Positions 25,984 to 35,929 are shown, numbered from the stretch's first letter. The stretch: 64,000 nucleotides of DNA from Lachnospiraceae bacterium 10-1 (GCA_000403495.2 KE159799.1:660782-724781); one strand, 5' to 3'. Made by a program: numbers and translations. The notes: generated by a model not told the origin, from the letters alone.

Positions 25984-26937
25984 TTATTCCTGTTCATATC
26001 TAAGCCGCATCTGATTAAGCCTCCTTATAACCTCCTCTTTTACATCATCCGGCCCTAAAACCTTTATTGAAATTCCAAAGGAAAATATCAGCCCATAAAC
26101 CCATTCGTCCACAAGAAAACAGGCCTGTACAAGAAAATCTCCGTTTTCCAACACTGTAATCTCTTCTTCCTCAAAGCGGTCATAAATACGGTATGCCTCA
26201 CTTTGATCAATCAAAAAGGTGCACTTGGTTAAAGAAACGTCCTTTTGCAGGCTGTCCTGCCCAGTTTCCTTGCAGCCTTCCCCATCTTTCTCTTTACAAA
26301 ACTCCTCTTTGTGAAGTGCTTCTTTATGTTTTTGCGGCGGAAAAGTATCTTCCTCCATTGCCACCCGTTTCATCCGCAAAAGCTTAAACAAACGCATCGC
26401 CTGCCTTTCCAGGCAGTATGCACTTAAATACCATGTGTATTCTTTAAAAAACAGTTGAACCGGTTCTGCCATACGACGGTTCATAGCTCCGTTTTGCCCA
26501 TAATAATCAAAGGAAAGAACCCTGTGGGACAGGATTGCCTCTTTGATGGTTTCAAACATCTCCTGCCTTCTCCCACTCCAATCCGAAAAGTCAATTGACA
26601 CCCAGTTTAGCGACTCGGTCTCAAAAAAATCCGCTAATTTTAAAGTAATTTCTTTTTCCTTAAAAGCTCCTGTTTCCTGAAAACCTGTAAGGGCTGTTAA
26701 AATCTGGTTCTGTTCCTCTTTCGTCACCAGCATCTTATTGAGTACAAACTGACTCATCAGGCTGATACCGCCATTTTTTCCTTTTTTCGCATATACCGGA
26801 ATGCCCGCCATGCTCAAATTTTCCACATCCCGGTAAATCGTCCGGACGGAAACCTCAAACCGCTCTGCAAGCTCTTTTGCGGTCACTGTTTCTTTACTCA
26901 TTAATATGTAAATAATGCTTAACAATCGATTTAACAT
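25984..26937 (-). CDS. WYL-domain transcriptional regulator
   Basis: A 317-aa DeoR/YafY-like regulator. An N-terminal HTH (ELAERFEVSVRTIYRDVENL, about residues 22-41) is followed by a WYL ligand-binding domain (SFDYYGQNGAMNRRMAEPVQ, then YTWYLSAYCLERQAMRLFKL) and a C-terminal WCX-like region. An acidic Lys/Glu-rich insertion sits near residues 205-235. Its start overlaps the 3' end of the OGG-like gene by 7 nt, so it is translationally coupled to a repair gene. Confidence 0.92.
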   Translation of the reverse strand: MLNRLLSIIYILMSKETVTAKELAERFEVSVRTIYRDVENLSMAGIPVYAKKGKNGGISLMSQFVLNKMLVTKEEQNQILTALTGFQETGAFKEKEITLKLADFFETESLNWVSIDFSDWSGRRQEMFETIKEAILSHRVLSFDYYGQNGAMNRRMAEPVQLFFKEYTWYLSAYCLERQAMRLFKLLRMKRVAMEEDTFPPQKHKEALHKEEFCKEKDGEGCKETGQDSLQKDVSLTKCTFLIDQSEAYRIYDRFEEEEITVLENGDFLVQACFLVDEWVYGLIFSFGISIKVLGPDDVKEEVIRRLNQMRLRYEQE

Positions 26938-27761
26938 ACCTGATTACCCTTTTTTAAATCAAAATAAAAAATATACTGCTGCAGGGTTCCCGCATATCCG
27001 GCGTACCTCTCAAAAGGAAATCCGCCTGCATACTGCTCCTTTAGCACCTTTTGTATATGAGTGTCCACCGGAAAAGCCTCCGTTTTATGGAGGGCGAACA
27101 GGCAGATGCAGTTGGCTACCTTTTCTCCCACTCCGGTTAACTTGCAAAGTTCATTCATCGCCGCTTTATAATCCATCTGCTTTATGGCTTCAAGATCAAC
27201 TTCCCCAAAAGCCACACTCCCTGACGTTTTATGGATATATTTACTCCGGTAGCCCAGATTACAAGCATACAGTTCCTCTATAGAAGCTTTTGCAAGCGCC
27301 TCCGGTGTTGGAAATAAATAATATTTCCTTCCATCCTTCAGCCTTTTTTCTTCTCCATATTTTTCACATAAATTTTCAATACACTTTTTAATCCGAACTA
27401 TATTATTTTGCTGCGACACAATAAAACTAATGATCATCTCCCACAAATCCTGACGCAGAATCCGTATACCGCTGCCATAAGAAGCAGCTTTTACAAGGTA
27501 ATCATCCTTTGGATCAATCATATTAATAATTTTTCCATAATCCTCTTCCAAATCAAAATATTTTCTCCATATGCCCTCAAATTCCTCCAAAGTACAGTCA
27601 AAGAAAAGCTGATTTTCCCTTTGCTCTATTTCCAGATACCGACCTAAAGCCGTTAATACATATTTCTCACCTTTTCCTTCCAGTCTTTGCATACGGAAGC
27701 ACTGACCGGATTCACAGATCTGTCTGATTGAAAAATTATCTTTTGTTATGTTAACCATCAT
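26931..27761 (-). CDS. 8-oxoguanine DNA glycosylase (OGG1/AlkA-like)
   Basis: A 276-aa HhH-GPD glycosylase that should excise 8-oxoguanine. It has the N-terminal OGG domain (CESGQCFRMQRLEGKGEKYV), SFIVSQQNNIVRIKKCIENL typical of the OGG/AlkA core, and the helix-hairpin-helix LCKLTGVGEKVANCICLFAL. The catalytic Asp is in AFPVDTHIQKVL; the Lys of the bifunctional glycosylases sits in GEKVAN. It forms a two-gene unit with the WYL regulator, and with the Fpg-like gene and endonuclease IV gives a local base-excision repair group. Confidence 0.92.
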   Translation of the reverse strand: MMVNITKDNFSIRQICESGQCFRMQRLEGKGEKYVLTALGRYLEIEQRENQLFFDCTLEEFEGIWRKYFDLEEDYGKIINMIDPKDDYLVKAASYGSGIRILRQDLWEMIISFIVSQQNNIVRIKKCIENLCEKYGEEKRLKDGRKYYLFPTPEALAKASIEELYACNLGYRSKYIHKTSGSVAFGEVDLEAIKQMDYKAAMNELCKLTGVGEKVANCICLFALHKTEAFPVDTHIQKVLKEQYAGGFPFERYAGYAGTLQQYIFYFDLKKGNQVC

Positions 27762-27798
27762 TCACCTTCCTGTCCTGTTTATCCTTTTGAAACCAAAA

Positions 27799-29142
27799 TC
27801 AGTGAGATTGAAAGATACTATATCCACTGATTCTGCGAATACAGATGATCCCCACCAGATCTGCCAAAATCCACCCAATTGGAATTGCCCACCAGATCCC
27901 CAGAACACCGATTTCATGTATGGGAGAAAGGAGATAAGCAAGAAGCACCCGCGTCCCAAGAGATATTACTGTAAGCACCAGCGACATTTCCGGTCTCTCC
28001 ACACCTCTGTAAAATCCATATAAAAGAAACAAAAGACCGATTCCGCAGTAAAAAGCTCCTTCTATTCTTAAATATTCCGCTCCTGTTTGTATAATCCCGG
28101 TTTCCCCTGCATCCACAAATATTTTCATAAGTACCGGAGCCAATACAAAAATTCCGGCAGATATAATCAGACAAAATGCCATAGACACTGCTGCTGCTTT
28201 CCTCATTCCCTGTCCAACTCTGTCCCTTTTTTCCGCCCCATGATTCTGTGAAATAAAAAGGGAAAATGCATTTCCAAACTCCTGAGCCGGCATGTAGGCA
28301 AAGGAATCTATTTTCACTGCCGCTGCAAAAGCCGCCATAACTAAAGCCCCGAAGCTGTTGACCAACCCCTGTATCATTAAAATGCCGAAATTCATTACCG
28401 ACTGCTGTACACAGGCTGCCATAGAATGGCGTACCACTTCCTGCATTGCTCCTTTATCAATGAAAAACTCCGTTTTTTTCGGGCGAAGTTCTGTTTCTTT
28501 GCACCATGCATAAATTCCAATTCCCACACCGGACAATGCCTGGGCAATAACCGTTGCCAGTGCCGCTCCTTTCACTCCCATTTGAAAGCTGACCACAAAC
28601 AGCACATCAAGAACAATGTTAAGTACTGCCGCTGCCCCTAAAAAATATAATGGAATCAGTGAATTCCCCAAAGCTCTCATAAAATACGCAAAATAATTAT
28701 ATAGAAAGACAAAGCCGATTCCCCAGAAAATGATCCATATGTAATCCCTCATCAATTGGTAAACCTCTGTGGGAACCTGCAGAATTCTGAGAATGCCATC
28801 AAGAAACACAAAAACCAGTATATTTACAAAAACCGTCACTGCCGCTATAAACAAAAAAGACGCTGCCATCCTCTTCTTCATCTGCAAAATATCTTTTTTT
28901 CCAAAATATACGGAAAAAACCGCACCGCTTCCCATGCAAAGGCCGATAATAATAGAAGTTAAAAAGGTCATTAATGTATAGGCACTCCCCACTGCTGCCA
29001 GTGCATCAGGGCCAAGGCATCGTCCCACAATCAGAGTATCTGCTATGTTGTAGCACTGTTGAAGCAAATTTCCTACGATCATAGGCCCTGCAAAAAGCAG
29101 CATGGTTTTCGTTATATTTCCCTGTGTCAAATCCTTTTTCAT
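27799..29142 (-). CDS. MATE family efflux transporter
   Basis: A 447-aa antiporter with 12 predicted membrane helices, expected to expel cationic compounds using Na+ or H+. The MATE signature is seen at the N-terminus (KTMLLFAGPMIVGNLLQQCY, then VGRCLGPDALAAVGSAYTL) and its half-repeat near residue 240 (VRHSMAACVQQSVMNFGILM). It ends near the start of the OGG gene (37 nt) and runs in the same direction. The substrate is unknown. Confidence 0.93.
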   Translation of the reverse strand: MKKDLTQGNITKTMLLFAGPMIVGNLLQQCYNIADTLIVGRCLGPDALAAVGSAYTLMTFLTSIIIGLCMGSGAVFSVYFGKKDILQMKKRMAASFLFIAAVTVFVNILVFVFLDGILRILQVPTEVYQLMRDYIWIIFWGIGFVFLYNYFAYFMRALGNSLIPLYFLGAAAVLNIVLDVLFVVSFQMGVKGAALATVIAQALSGVGIGIYAWCKETELRPKKTEFFIDKGAMQEVVRHSMAACVQQSVMNFGILMIQGLVNSFGALVMAAFAAAVKIDSFAYMPAQEFGNAFSLFISQNHGAEKRDRVGQGMRKAAAVSMAFCLIISAGIFVLAPVLMKIFVDAGETGIIQTGAEYLRIEGAFYCGIGLLFLLYGFYRGVERPEMSLVLTVISLGTRVLLAYLLSPIHEIGVLGIWWAIPIGWILADLVGIICIRRISGYSIFQSH

Positions 29143-29218
29143 ATCATTCGTTATTTTATCTCCAAAACGTCTTTATATCAAAATCATATGTTTTAGTCAA
29201 CAAATCATTTTGCAATAT

Positions 29219-30055
29219 TTATTTTAAATTTAATTTTTCTTTAATCACCAGGATTTCTTTTTTATGCCCTTCATCATCAAAGGGCGTTTCCAGGTAAACA
29301 GGCAATCCTGCAAGGGCAGGATGCTTTAACACATTAATAAGCGCTTCCATACCAATCTCTCCATCACCAATTGGTGCATGACGGTCCTTATGAGCGCCAA
29401 AAGGCATCATACTGTCATTTAAATGAATTGCCCTTAAAAGGTCAAGCCCCAATATCCGGTCAAACTCCTTTATAACACCTTCCAAATCATTTACAATATC
29501 ATATCCTGCGGAAAACACATGGCAGGTATCCAGGCAGATGCCAATTTTTTCAGGATGTTTTACTCCATCATGGATTGCTTTAAGCTCTTTAAAATTTACC
29601 CCTATTTCCGTGCCTTTTCCGGACATCGTCTCTAAAAGCACCATAATTCTTTCCTGTCCGGTTATTGCCTGATCCAGACCAGCAATAATATTTTGAATCC
29701 CCGCATCAACACCAATTCCGGTATGGCTTCCCGGATGAAAAACAATGTTTTCAATTCCAAGGGCATCCATTCTGGCAACGTCCTCCCGAATCACCATACA
29801 GGCAAATTCATAGGTCTGCTCCCTGGCACTGGCTAAATTCATGGTATAAGGTGCATGGGCCAGCACAGGACCAAAATGATATTCCTTTCGGATGCTTTGA
29901 AAGTTTTCTACTTCCCTTGCTTCATAATTTCTATAACCTGATCCCCGGGGATTGCGGCTGAAAATCTGCATGGTGTTGGCACCCATTTTCCCTGCATTTT
30001 CAGCCGCCTTTGCGATTCCCTCTGCAATAGACATATGACTTCCTATCGTTAACAT
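29219..30055 (-). CDS. nfo: Endonuclease IV
   Basis: AP endonuclease (278 aa) that cuts 5' of abasic sites. The three-zinc TIM-barrel signatures are all present: [73 protein letters not shown] and YLETPF. The start overlaps the 3' end of the beta-galactosidase gene by 7 nt. Confidence 0.96.
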   Translation of the reverse strand: MLTIGSHMSIAEGIAKAAENAGKMGANTMQIFSRNPRGSGYRNYEAREVENFQSIRKEYHFGPVLAHAPYTMNLASAREQTYEFACMVIREDVARMDALGIENIVFHPGSHTGIGVDAGIQNIIAGLDQAITGQERIMVLLETMSGKGTEIGVNFKELKAIHDGVKHPEKIGICLDTCHVFSAGYDIVNDLEGVIKEFDRILGLDLLRAIHLNDSMMPFGAHKDRHAPIGDGEIGMEALINVLKHPALAGLPVYLETPFDDEGHKKEILVIKEKLNLK

Positions 30056-32061
30056 AATTCATTCTCCTCAACAATGGCAAGATTCCACGGAGATAGCACA
30101 ATACTGTCTCCCTTTTTCACCCTGGTTCCTGTCAGCAGATCAGTTCCTTCCTGAAAATCATGGCTGACCTTTTGTTCCTTTTCAGAATAATTAAAATAAT
30201 ACCATACCATTTTTCCCAAATCATTCTTTCCCTTGCGGATAATAACCGGTTTCTTTTCACAGCTCATCCCTGCGTCTGTCAATGCCCTGTCAAAAATTTT
30301 AGACAAGGCCTGTTCATCTGTCATACAGCCAATATAGTAAGCCTTTCCTTTTCCATAGCTGTTTCTCGTTACAGCACTGTAGCCTTTCCAGTTATAATGT
30401 TCATAGTAAGCCAGCGTATCCGCCCCATCAGGAATCAAAAGCTCCATAAATACCTTTGCTTCTTTAGTCTCACCGTTTAGCAGTTCTCCTGAAAGCATAA
30501 CATTTTTCGGGAATGTGAACTGATGGTACTTAATTCCAAAGCAATTATGCAATATATGAGGCTGAATCTCATGGCTGATCTTTACATTTTCATTTGCAAA
30601 AGCAGTTTTGAAGGTTGCCGCCAGCACGCCTCCCTCCTGCACATACTTTTCCAGCCGGATAAGCAGCTCATCAGGCGCCGCATAAAGAGCCGGCACCACA
30701 ATCATTTTATACTTGCTTAAATTTTCCGACTCCGGCCAGATAAAATCGCATTCCACGTTCATTTTATATAAAGTATCATACATCCACCGCACCACATCAT
30801 TGTACGAAACTTGACCATTATCTGCTGCCATTGCATCAATGCCAAACCATTTAAGAGCAGTTAATGCTTCATTGCTGATCAGCACTGCCACATCATTTTG
30901 TTTTTTCAAATTAACCAGATGGCTTCCGATTTCTTTAAACTCTTTTCCAATCCTGCATGCTTCCAGATAGGTTTCATTTTCCTGAAAATCATGACTTAAA
31001 AGCCCTTTCCAATAGCTTTCCACCGCATTGTGAATGGAATGCCAATGCCAGTACATCACACTGTTTGCTCCGGAAGCAATATGACTGTATGCCTGCAGAC
31101 GGAGCTGTCCCTTATAAGGCGTCCATCCCGGAAATCCCTGTGCCTGTGTCTCTAAAATCAGATAATTGCTTTGTTTTAAGGATCGGATCAGGTCTCCCCC
31201 GAAAGCAATTTCTATCCCCGTAAGCTGATCCTGAGTGGGATGATAAATATCCGCTCCCGCTATGGTAAGACACTTTGCGCTCTGATACTGGTTAATATCC
31301 GGCTGAACTCCCCAGGAATACCCTTTCCATGCAAAATCCAAATTGTGGGTGATAAACTGATCTTCTTTGCGGTATTCATTTACAATTCCCGCCTGCCAGC
31401 TTAAAAATTCTTCAACCAGCGTTCTCTGAAATTTTTCAAATTCCGCTCCCAGGCTTCCGTTAATTGTTCCCCTTACATCAGGAAAATCCTCCCATGCATC
31501 AATACGATTGCTCCAATAATCCAACCCAAACTCCGCATTCATTGCATTTAAATCATCATGAAATTTCCTGCGAAGATATTTTACAAACCTTTCCTGTACA
31601 TTTTTTCCGGCAGTTCCATAATATTTCGTTTCATTATCCAGTTGATAGCCAATCACACACTTTTTATCCGCCACACGCTTCATCAGCTCTCTGATGATCC
31701 TCTCCGCATAATAAAGATAAGCAGGATTCGTTATATCCATAATCTGTCGTGCACCATAGATTCCCTGCCCCTTTATCGTAGCAGCTAATACATCCGGGTA
31801 CGATTTTACCATCCAGGCGGGAATTGCATAGGTAGGCGTTCCTATAATCACCCCGATCCCTGCCTTCTCCATTTTACAAAGAACTCTCTCCACATGAGAA
31901 AAGTCAAACACACCCTCCTGGGGTTCACAAGTACTCCAAGTGGATTCTGCAATACGAACCGTATTAATTCCTGCTTTTTTCATTAAAGCAATATCCTCAT
32001 CCAGCCTCTCGCAGGGCATGTATTCATCATAATAAGCGGCTCCAAAAAGAAGTTTTTCCAT
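30049..32061 (-). CDS. Beta-galactosidase, glycoside hydrolase family 42
   Basis: A 670-aa cytoplasmic GH42 enzyme that releases galactose from beta-galactosides. Family features are [20 protein letters not shown] at the N-terminus, the acid/base Glu in [14 protein letters not shown], the nucleophile Glu in [12 protein letters not shown], the trimerisation domain ([20 protein letters not shown] region) and a C-terminal beta domain. There is no signal peptide. GGAGG lies 9 nt before ATG and a clear promoter sits at 32106-32134. It shares its transcript with nfo by overlap. Confidence 0.93.
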   Translation of the reverse strand: MEKLLFGAAYYDEYMPCERLDEDIALMKKAGINTVRIAESTWSTCEPQEGVFDFSHVERVLCKMEKAGIGVIIGTPTYAIPAWMVKSYPDVLAATIKGQGIYGARQIMDITNPAYLYYAERIIRELMKRVADKKCVIGYQLDNETKYYGTAGKNVQERFVKYLRRKFHDDLNAMNAEFGLDYWSNRIDAWEDFPDVRGTINGSLGAEFEKFQRTLVEEFLSWQAGIVNEYRKEDQFITHNLDFAWKGYSWGVQPDINQYQSAKCLTIAGADIYHPTQDQLTGIEIAFGGDLIRSLKQSNYLILETQAQGFPGWTPYKGQLRLQAYSHIASGANSVMYWHWHSIHNAVESYWKGLLSHDFQENETYLEACRIGKEFKEIGSHLVNLKKQNDVAVLISNEALTALKWFGIDAMAADNGQVSYNDVVRWMYDTLYKMNVECDFIWPESENLSKYKMIVVPALYAAPDELLIRLEKYVQEGGVLAATFKTAFANENVKISHEIQPHILHNCFGIKYHQFTFPKNVMLSGELLNGETKEAKVFMELLIPDGADTLAYYEHYNWKGYSAVTRNSYGKGKAYYIGCMTDEQALSKIFDRALTDAGMSCEKKPVIIRKGKNDLGKMVWYYFNYSEKEQKVSHDFQEGTDLLTGTRVKKGDSIVLSPWNLAIVEENELC

Positions 32062-32105
32062 TTTAATCTGCCTCCAAATATTTTTCTGATAACAACACTG
32101 CTTCT

Positions 32106-32134
32106 ATTATAAGATGAGATTCTTACTTTTACAA
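32106..32134 (-). promoter_or_regulatory. Promoter of the beta-galactosidase-nfo unit
   Basis: TTGTAA (32129-32134) and TATAAT (32106-32111) on the minus strand are 17 bp apart, about 45 nt upstream of the start codon. Confidence 0.7.
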
Positions 32135-32141
32135 TTGTCAA

Positions 32142-32188
32142 AAACGTAACAGCACTTAGGGAACTTTCCACTAAGTGCTGTTACGTTT
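32142..32188. terminator. Strong 18-bp terminator hairpin
   Basis: A perfect 18-bp stem (AAACGTAACAGCACTTAG and complement) with an 11-nt loop. It follows the ferritin-like gene on the minus strand, ends in a short U stretch there, and lies directly upstream of the beta-galactosidase promoter. Confidence 0.85.
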
Positions 32189-32199
32189 ATTTAAGCAAA

Positions 32200-32751
32200 T
32201 TATATTTCATTCAGCAATGCCTGCAGAATCATAATATGATACTCTTCATCCATAATAATTCTGTCTAATACCGCATTTATACATTCATCTTTTATCATTC
32301 TCATATGCGCTCTGTATTGGTTGATTGCCGCTGTCTCGGCCTCTATATCCGCCCGCAGCATATTCTCCAGTTTATCCGGTATATCCAGGCAGGAGGGCGT
32401 CCACATTTTCTGTCGTCCACTCTGCTGAACTGCCACAAAGCTCACATCTCCTCCAAGTAAAAAAATCAGTTGGCCAAGCTTCTGCAAATGAATCATTTCC
32501 GCCATCGCTATTCCCAAAATCGATTTTGCTATGGGACATTTGGCACAGGATAATCTGTTTTCATTATTAATATACTGGGTAATTGCCGACATCTCAGATG
32601 TGGTTCCGCAGTAATCATTGCTAAGCAGATTAGCGTACATTTGATTTTGCGCTTTTACTTTTGTTTCAGGGTAGGGGTAATCCACCATGATTGGTTTTAC
32701 ATTGTCAAATCCGCAGGTATTAGACATAGAATCTACTGCGCTTTCCATCAC
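32200..32751 (-). CDS. Ferritin-like diiron-domain protein
   Basis: A 183-aa four-helix protein of the ferritin/rubrerythrin superfamily. The paired metal motifs are visible: Glu in TTSEMSAITQY, ExxH in MAEMIHLQKLG, Glu in ADIEAETAAINQYRAH and ExxH in DEEYHIMILQ. The role could be peroxide scavenging or a manganese-catalase-like/spore-coat function. Its ATG overlaps the stop of the upstream Cys-rich gene by 4 nt (ATGA), so the pair is made together. Confidence 0.85.
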   Translation of the reverse strand: MMESAVDSMSNTCGFDNVKPIMVDYPYPETKVKAQNQMYANLLSNDYCGTTSEMSAITQYINNENRLSCAKCPIAKSILGIAMAEMIHLQKLGQLIFLLGGDVSFVAVQQSGRQKMWTPSCLDIPDKLENMLRADIEAETAAINQYRAHMRMIKDECINAVLDRIIMDEEYHIMILQALLNEI

Positions 32752-33128
32752 ATTCCCATATCACTGCAGCCACAGTTTACAGCATAATCACAGTCCACAG
32801 AGGCTTTACCCACTTCCGCCCTTGCACCAAAGATAACAGGTACTTCAACCCGCAGTTTCTGGCTGATAGTAAATTTACACACGTCATTTGATTTTCCCGC
32901 ACAACTGTCACAGCCGGATGATATAATTGCTTTCCCCAGGCACTGGGTTTTTGCATTGCCTGCTTCCCCAAAGGTTTTGATCGTCACAGGAATACATACA
33001 TTAACATCCTGATAGCCAACTGCCGAACAGCCCACTCTGTCCATATCTTTTTTTGCCGCTCTATCCATTTCTTCATACATAATTTCACCCATTCCAAGTC
33101 CCATACCCATTTCCATTTCGTTATCCAC
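32748..33128 (-). CDS. Cys-rich uncharacterised protein paired with ferritin-like protein
   Basis: 126 aa from a GTG start chosen because AAAGGAG lies 6 nt upstream; the longer frame from ATG 33203 has no ribosome site. The N-terminus is a Met/Gly/Glu-rich stretch (EMEMGMGLGMGEIM). The rest has eight or so Cys, with VNVCIPVTIKTFGEAGNAKT, SSGCDSCAG and FTISQKLRVEVPVIFGARAE. This last pattern recalls the SPOCS/DUF3794-like beta domains of spore-envelope proteins, but I cannot assign it firmly. A spore-surface or metal-related role would suit its ferritin-like partner. Confidence 0.7.
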   Translation of the reverse strand: MDNEMEMGMGLGMGEIMYEEMDRAAKKDMDRVGCSAVGYQDVNVCIPVTIKTFGEAGNAKTQCLGKAIISSGCDSCAGKSNDVCKFTISQKLRVEVPVIFGARAEVGKASVDCDYAVNCGCSDMGM

Positions 33129-33358
33129 GCTGCTCTCCTTTCTAACTTCCGTCTTTTCAGTCAATCTTAAAAACATAATGGAATTCTTCATATTTGATCT
33201 CATTTACAGTATATGAAGCTGACTTGAAATTGTGCTATTTTATTTTCCGCCCTTTGGAAAACTTCAGAACATCATTATTCAGCAATAGCCTTGTATCTCA
33301 TCTTCTTACATGCTATACTGATTTTTAATATAAGGCACTTGGAAAGGAGGGAAAATGC

Positions 33359-33637
33359 ATGTATTTTAAAAAGCTGCTTGCTGGCGTCGCAACCGCCGCA
33401 CTGGTATCATTTGTTTTTGTTTTACCGGTTTCGGCACATGGGCACCATGGACATTACGGCCAGGCTGCATCACAAACCGACTATCCAGTCTGCACCTTTG
33501 AAGGGTGTACGGAAGAAGGGCGTCATGAACATGATGGATGCTACTACTGTGGCTATGACCACGCAGATGGTTATTGTGACGGTTCCTGCGTTACAGTTCC
33601 ACGAAGAGGACATGGCAGACATCATTGTTATCGCTGA
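33359..33637 (+). CDS. Secreted small His/Cys-rich protein
   Basis: A 92-aa secreted protein: signal peptide (KKLLAGVATAALVSFVFVLP, cleavage likely after VSA), then HGHHGHYG, then a compact Cys/His domain (YPVCTFEGCTEEGRHEHDGC, YYCGYDHADGYCDGSC) and a basic tail. AAAGGAGG lies 8 nt before the chosen ATG; an ATG 4 nt earlier opens only a 4-codon frame. The Cys/His pattern suggests metal binding outside the cell. Transcribed alone, away from the ferritin-like pair. Family not recognised. Confidence 0.85.
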   Translation: MYFKKLLAGVATAALVSFVFVLPVSAHGHHGHYGQAASQTDYPVCTFEGCTEEGRHEHDGCYYCGYDHADGYCDGSCVTVPRRGHGRHHCYR

Positions 33638-33665
33638 TTTTTCTAACATCTTACACTAAAAATAA

Positions 33666-33695
33666 TGTTCCCTGTCCGGTTTCCGGCAGGGAACA
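33666..33695. terminator. Bidirectional terminator
   Basis: A stem TGTTCCCTG/CAGGGAACA with an inner CCGG pairing, between convergent genes: the secreted His/Cys-rich gene (+) and the MutS-like gene (-). T/A-rich flanks are present on both sides. Confidence 0.75.
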
Positions 33696-33723
33696 ATTTA
33701 TTCATGGCAATATGTGTATTAGT

Positions 33724-35430
33724 CTAACCAGGCTGCAAAGTGCTTAATTTATTTTCTGAAACCAGCATTTCATAAGTTACGCCATATTTCCTTGCAATGT
33801 CATTGGCATAAGACATTCCCTCCGGCGGTGCTGCTTCAATTTTAAAGGAGCGGCTGCCTCCTTCTGATTTTACAATAAGGGAAACTGCTTTTTCTTCCCT
33901 GTCAGAACAATTTATTTCTTCTATGTCATATGCAAGCTTATGCATATGTGTATTGTAAATCGTACGGACTCCTTTTGTGAGAATTGCTTTTACAGAATCC
34001 TTCGCTATAAAGTATCCTTCTTCAAAAGAAGTTGTGGAAAAAGTTTCGTTGAGCAGTAAAAGACTGTTTTGGGTACAACAGGAATAAATTTCCCGAAACC
34101 GCTTACATTCTTCCCCCAAACGTCCCAGATCCATTGTTTTATCCTCGTCTGCCGGAAAATGAGTATAAATACAATCAACCGGATGAAAGGAAAAGGAATC
34201 TCCCGGAATATAAATACCGCCCTGAGCAAGCACAAACAAAAGTCCAACCGCCTGTGTTATGGTTGTTTTTCCTCCCCGGTTTGCACCTGTCAAAATATAT
34301 ACAAGATGCTGAACGTCAAAATCCAAATCATTGGCAACAATTGTTCCCTGTTCCTTTAAAACCACTGATGCCAGCTTCAGATTATAAATTCCTTTTGCAC
34401 GCATCATTCGTTCTTTTGCCGCCTCTAAAGCCAGAGAACCTTTACAAAAATGCATTCCATTCCGGCTCAGTTTTTCTATGTACTCTGCAAACCGGACATA
34501 ATAAATAAATTCCGGCATTAAATCAGTAATATCCGTAATTGTTACAGATACATATTTGTTTAACATATTTCTCAATTTCTTCACAACAAGAGACAGCATC
34601 TGATCAGTAATACGATTCATATACCTTGGTATATCTTCCATCATGTCTCCCTCAGGAACAGATGCTATACCTCTTCGTGAAAAAATATCCTGCTTTTTAA
34701 AACCATTTGAGGCAAAAGGATGGTATTTATAATCCTCTTCCCAGTCTGTGCCGGATTTAATATGATCTTTCATTGCAATTCTTTCACAGAAATTTCCAAG
34801 AATATTCGACCTTGTAAAATATTTATTATTGATGGAAATAAGTCCGATCCCATCTGCTTCAAACCGTTCATTTAAATTGATTCCCACCGTAACGCTCTTT
34901 AAATCGGAAGCAGCCGCTTTTAAAGCCTTAATATCCTTCTGTAATTCGCTAAATCCATTATCCTGATAAAGTGCGCCCACGTACTCTTTTAAATTAAGCA
35001 GTCCTTCCGAGTGAATGTCCGCACCTGAAAGGCTGCTATAAATGGCCTCCACACAATGAATATAATCCTTCAGCTCATCCATACGGTGCATCAAGTCCCA
35101 AACACTTGCAGAATCTTCATATTTTTTGTTAATACTTCCATAATCCCGTAAAAAATTGATTTTATCCAGAATTTTCAACATTTCATCACGCATAATCTGA
35201 TTATTACAGATATCTGAAAAAATATCGCTCCGGTACCGGGTTACCTCAGGATCATCCGTCATTTTAGAAAGAATGGATAAAAACAAAGCCTGTTCTGCCT
35301 TTTTATCTGTTATCTGCTCACAAATAAAAGGCAGACCAAGATCATGAATCGTAACATCAGACAGTTTCTTATAATCAGGATCGCACTCTGGCGGACACAA
35401 CAGGCTGATTGCCTCATTCTTCTTATTCAT
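33724..35430 (-). CDS. MutS-like DNA repair ATPase (MutS C-terminal core only)
   Basis: A 568-aa protein with the MutS clamp/lever helices and ATPase domain but no mismatch-recognition domain I. The P-loop is TGANRGGKTTITQAVG (near residue 385), Walker B/signature region is SLLLLNETFSTTSFEEG and the switch His is in IYNTHMHKLAYDI. It resembles the stand-alone MutS-like ATPases of Firmicutes (MutS family III or YshD/MutS2-type core without the Smr nuclease). AAAGGAG lies 8 nt before this ATG; a longer frame begins at 35484. It follows the MarR gene by 16 nt at the distal end of the fatty acid operon. Its substrate is unknown. Confidence 0.82.
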   Translation of the reverse strand: MNKKNEAISLLCPPECDPDYKKLSDVTIHDLGLPFICEQITDKKAEQALFLSILSKMTDDPEVTRYRSDIFSDICNNQIMRDEMLKILDKINFLRDYGSINKKYEDSASVWDLMHRMDELKDYIHCVEAIYSSLSGADIHSEGLLNLKEYVGALYQDNGFSELQKDIKALKAAASDLKSVTVGINLNERFEADGIGLISINNKYFTRSNILGNFCERIAMKDHIKSGTDWEEDYKYHPFASNGFKKQDIFSRRGIASVPEGDMMEDIPRYMNRITDQMLSLVVKKLRNMLNKYVSVTITDITDLMPEFIYYVRFAEYIEKLSRNGMHFCKGSLALEAAKERMMRAKGIYNLKLASVVLKEQGTIVANDLDFDVQHLVYILTGANRGGKTTITQAVGLLFVLAQGGIYIPGDSFSFHPVDCIYTHFPADEDKTMDLGRLGEECKRFREIYSCCTQNSLLLLNETFSTTSFEEGYFIAKDSVKAILTKGVRTIYNTHMHKLAYDIEEINCSDREEKAVSLIVKSEGGSRSFKIEAAPPEGMSYANDIARKYGVTYEMLVSENKLSTLQPG

Positions 35431-35446
35431 GATGGTTTCTCCTTTG

Positions 35447-35929
35447 TCAAAGTTTTTCACTCTGATTGCTTTTCCCGTCGGCAATTACATTTTTCCTGTG
35501 CTCAGAAAAATAGTCTGCTAATCCGCCTAACGATTCAAGAAGAATTCTGGTTTCCCGTTCATCAAACTGAGCCATTGCCGCTTTCACCATTTCCTTATGA
35601 AAATTCTGATGATGCACATCAGCCCTGATTCCCTTTTCTGTCAGGGAAAGCAGTACCAGCCTTTTGTCCTCATCACTTCGCTCCCGTAGTACATATTGAT
35701 TTCTTGTAAGTCTGTCAATGGATTTTGTCAGGGTTCCCATTGTAACGGAAAGCTTTTTGGCGATTACGGAACTTGGTTTAGGATCCCCCTTCCCGATTGC
35801 CTCAATTACATGCATATCATTGATGGTAATATCTTTAAATTCCCCTTTAATCAGCGCTTCTTCCTCAATATTCATAATGTCTCTGAACAATTTAACCAGC
35901 AATGTATTTAATACCTTATCAAGCTCCAT
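35447..35929 (-). CDS. MarR family regulator, FabT-like
   Basis: A 160-aa winged-helix MarR protein: recognition region PSSVIAKKLSVTMGTLTKSI (about 52-71) and wing VLRERSDEDKRLVLLSLTEKG. In Firmicutes a MarR protein encoded in the fab locus (FabT) represses it when bound to acyl-ACP. Location inside the fab operon and the three palindromes at the operon's start make this the likely autoregulator. FabT usually precedes fabH; here it follows it. Confidence 0.85.
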   Translation of the reverse strand: MELDKVLNTLLVKLFRDIMNIEEEALIKGEFKDITINDMHVIEAIGKGDPKPSSVIAKKLSVTMGTLTKSIDRLTRNQYVLRERSDEDKRLVLLSLTEKGIRADVHHQNFHKEMVKAAMAQFDERETRILLESLGGLADYFSEHRKNVIADGKSNQSEKL

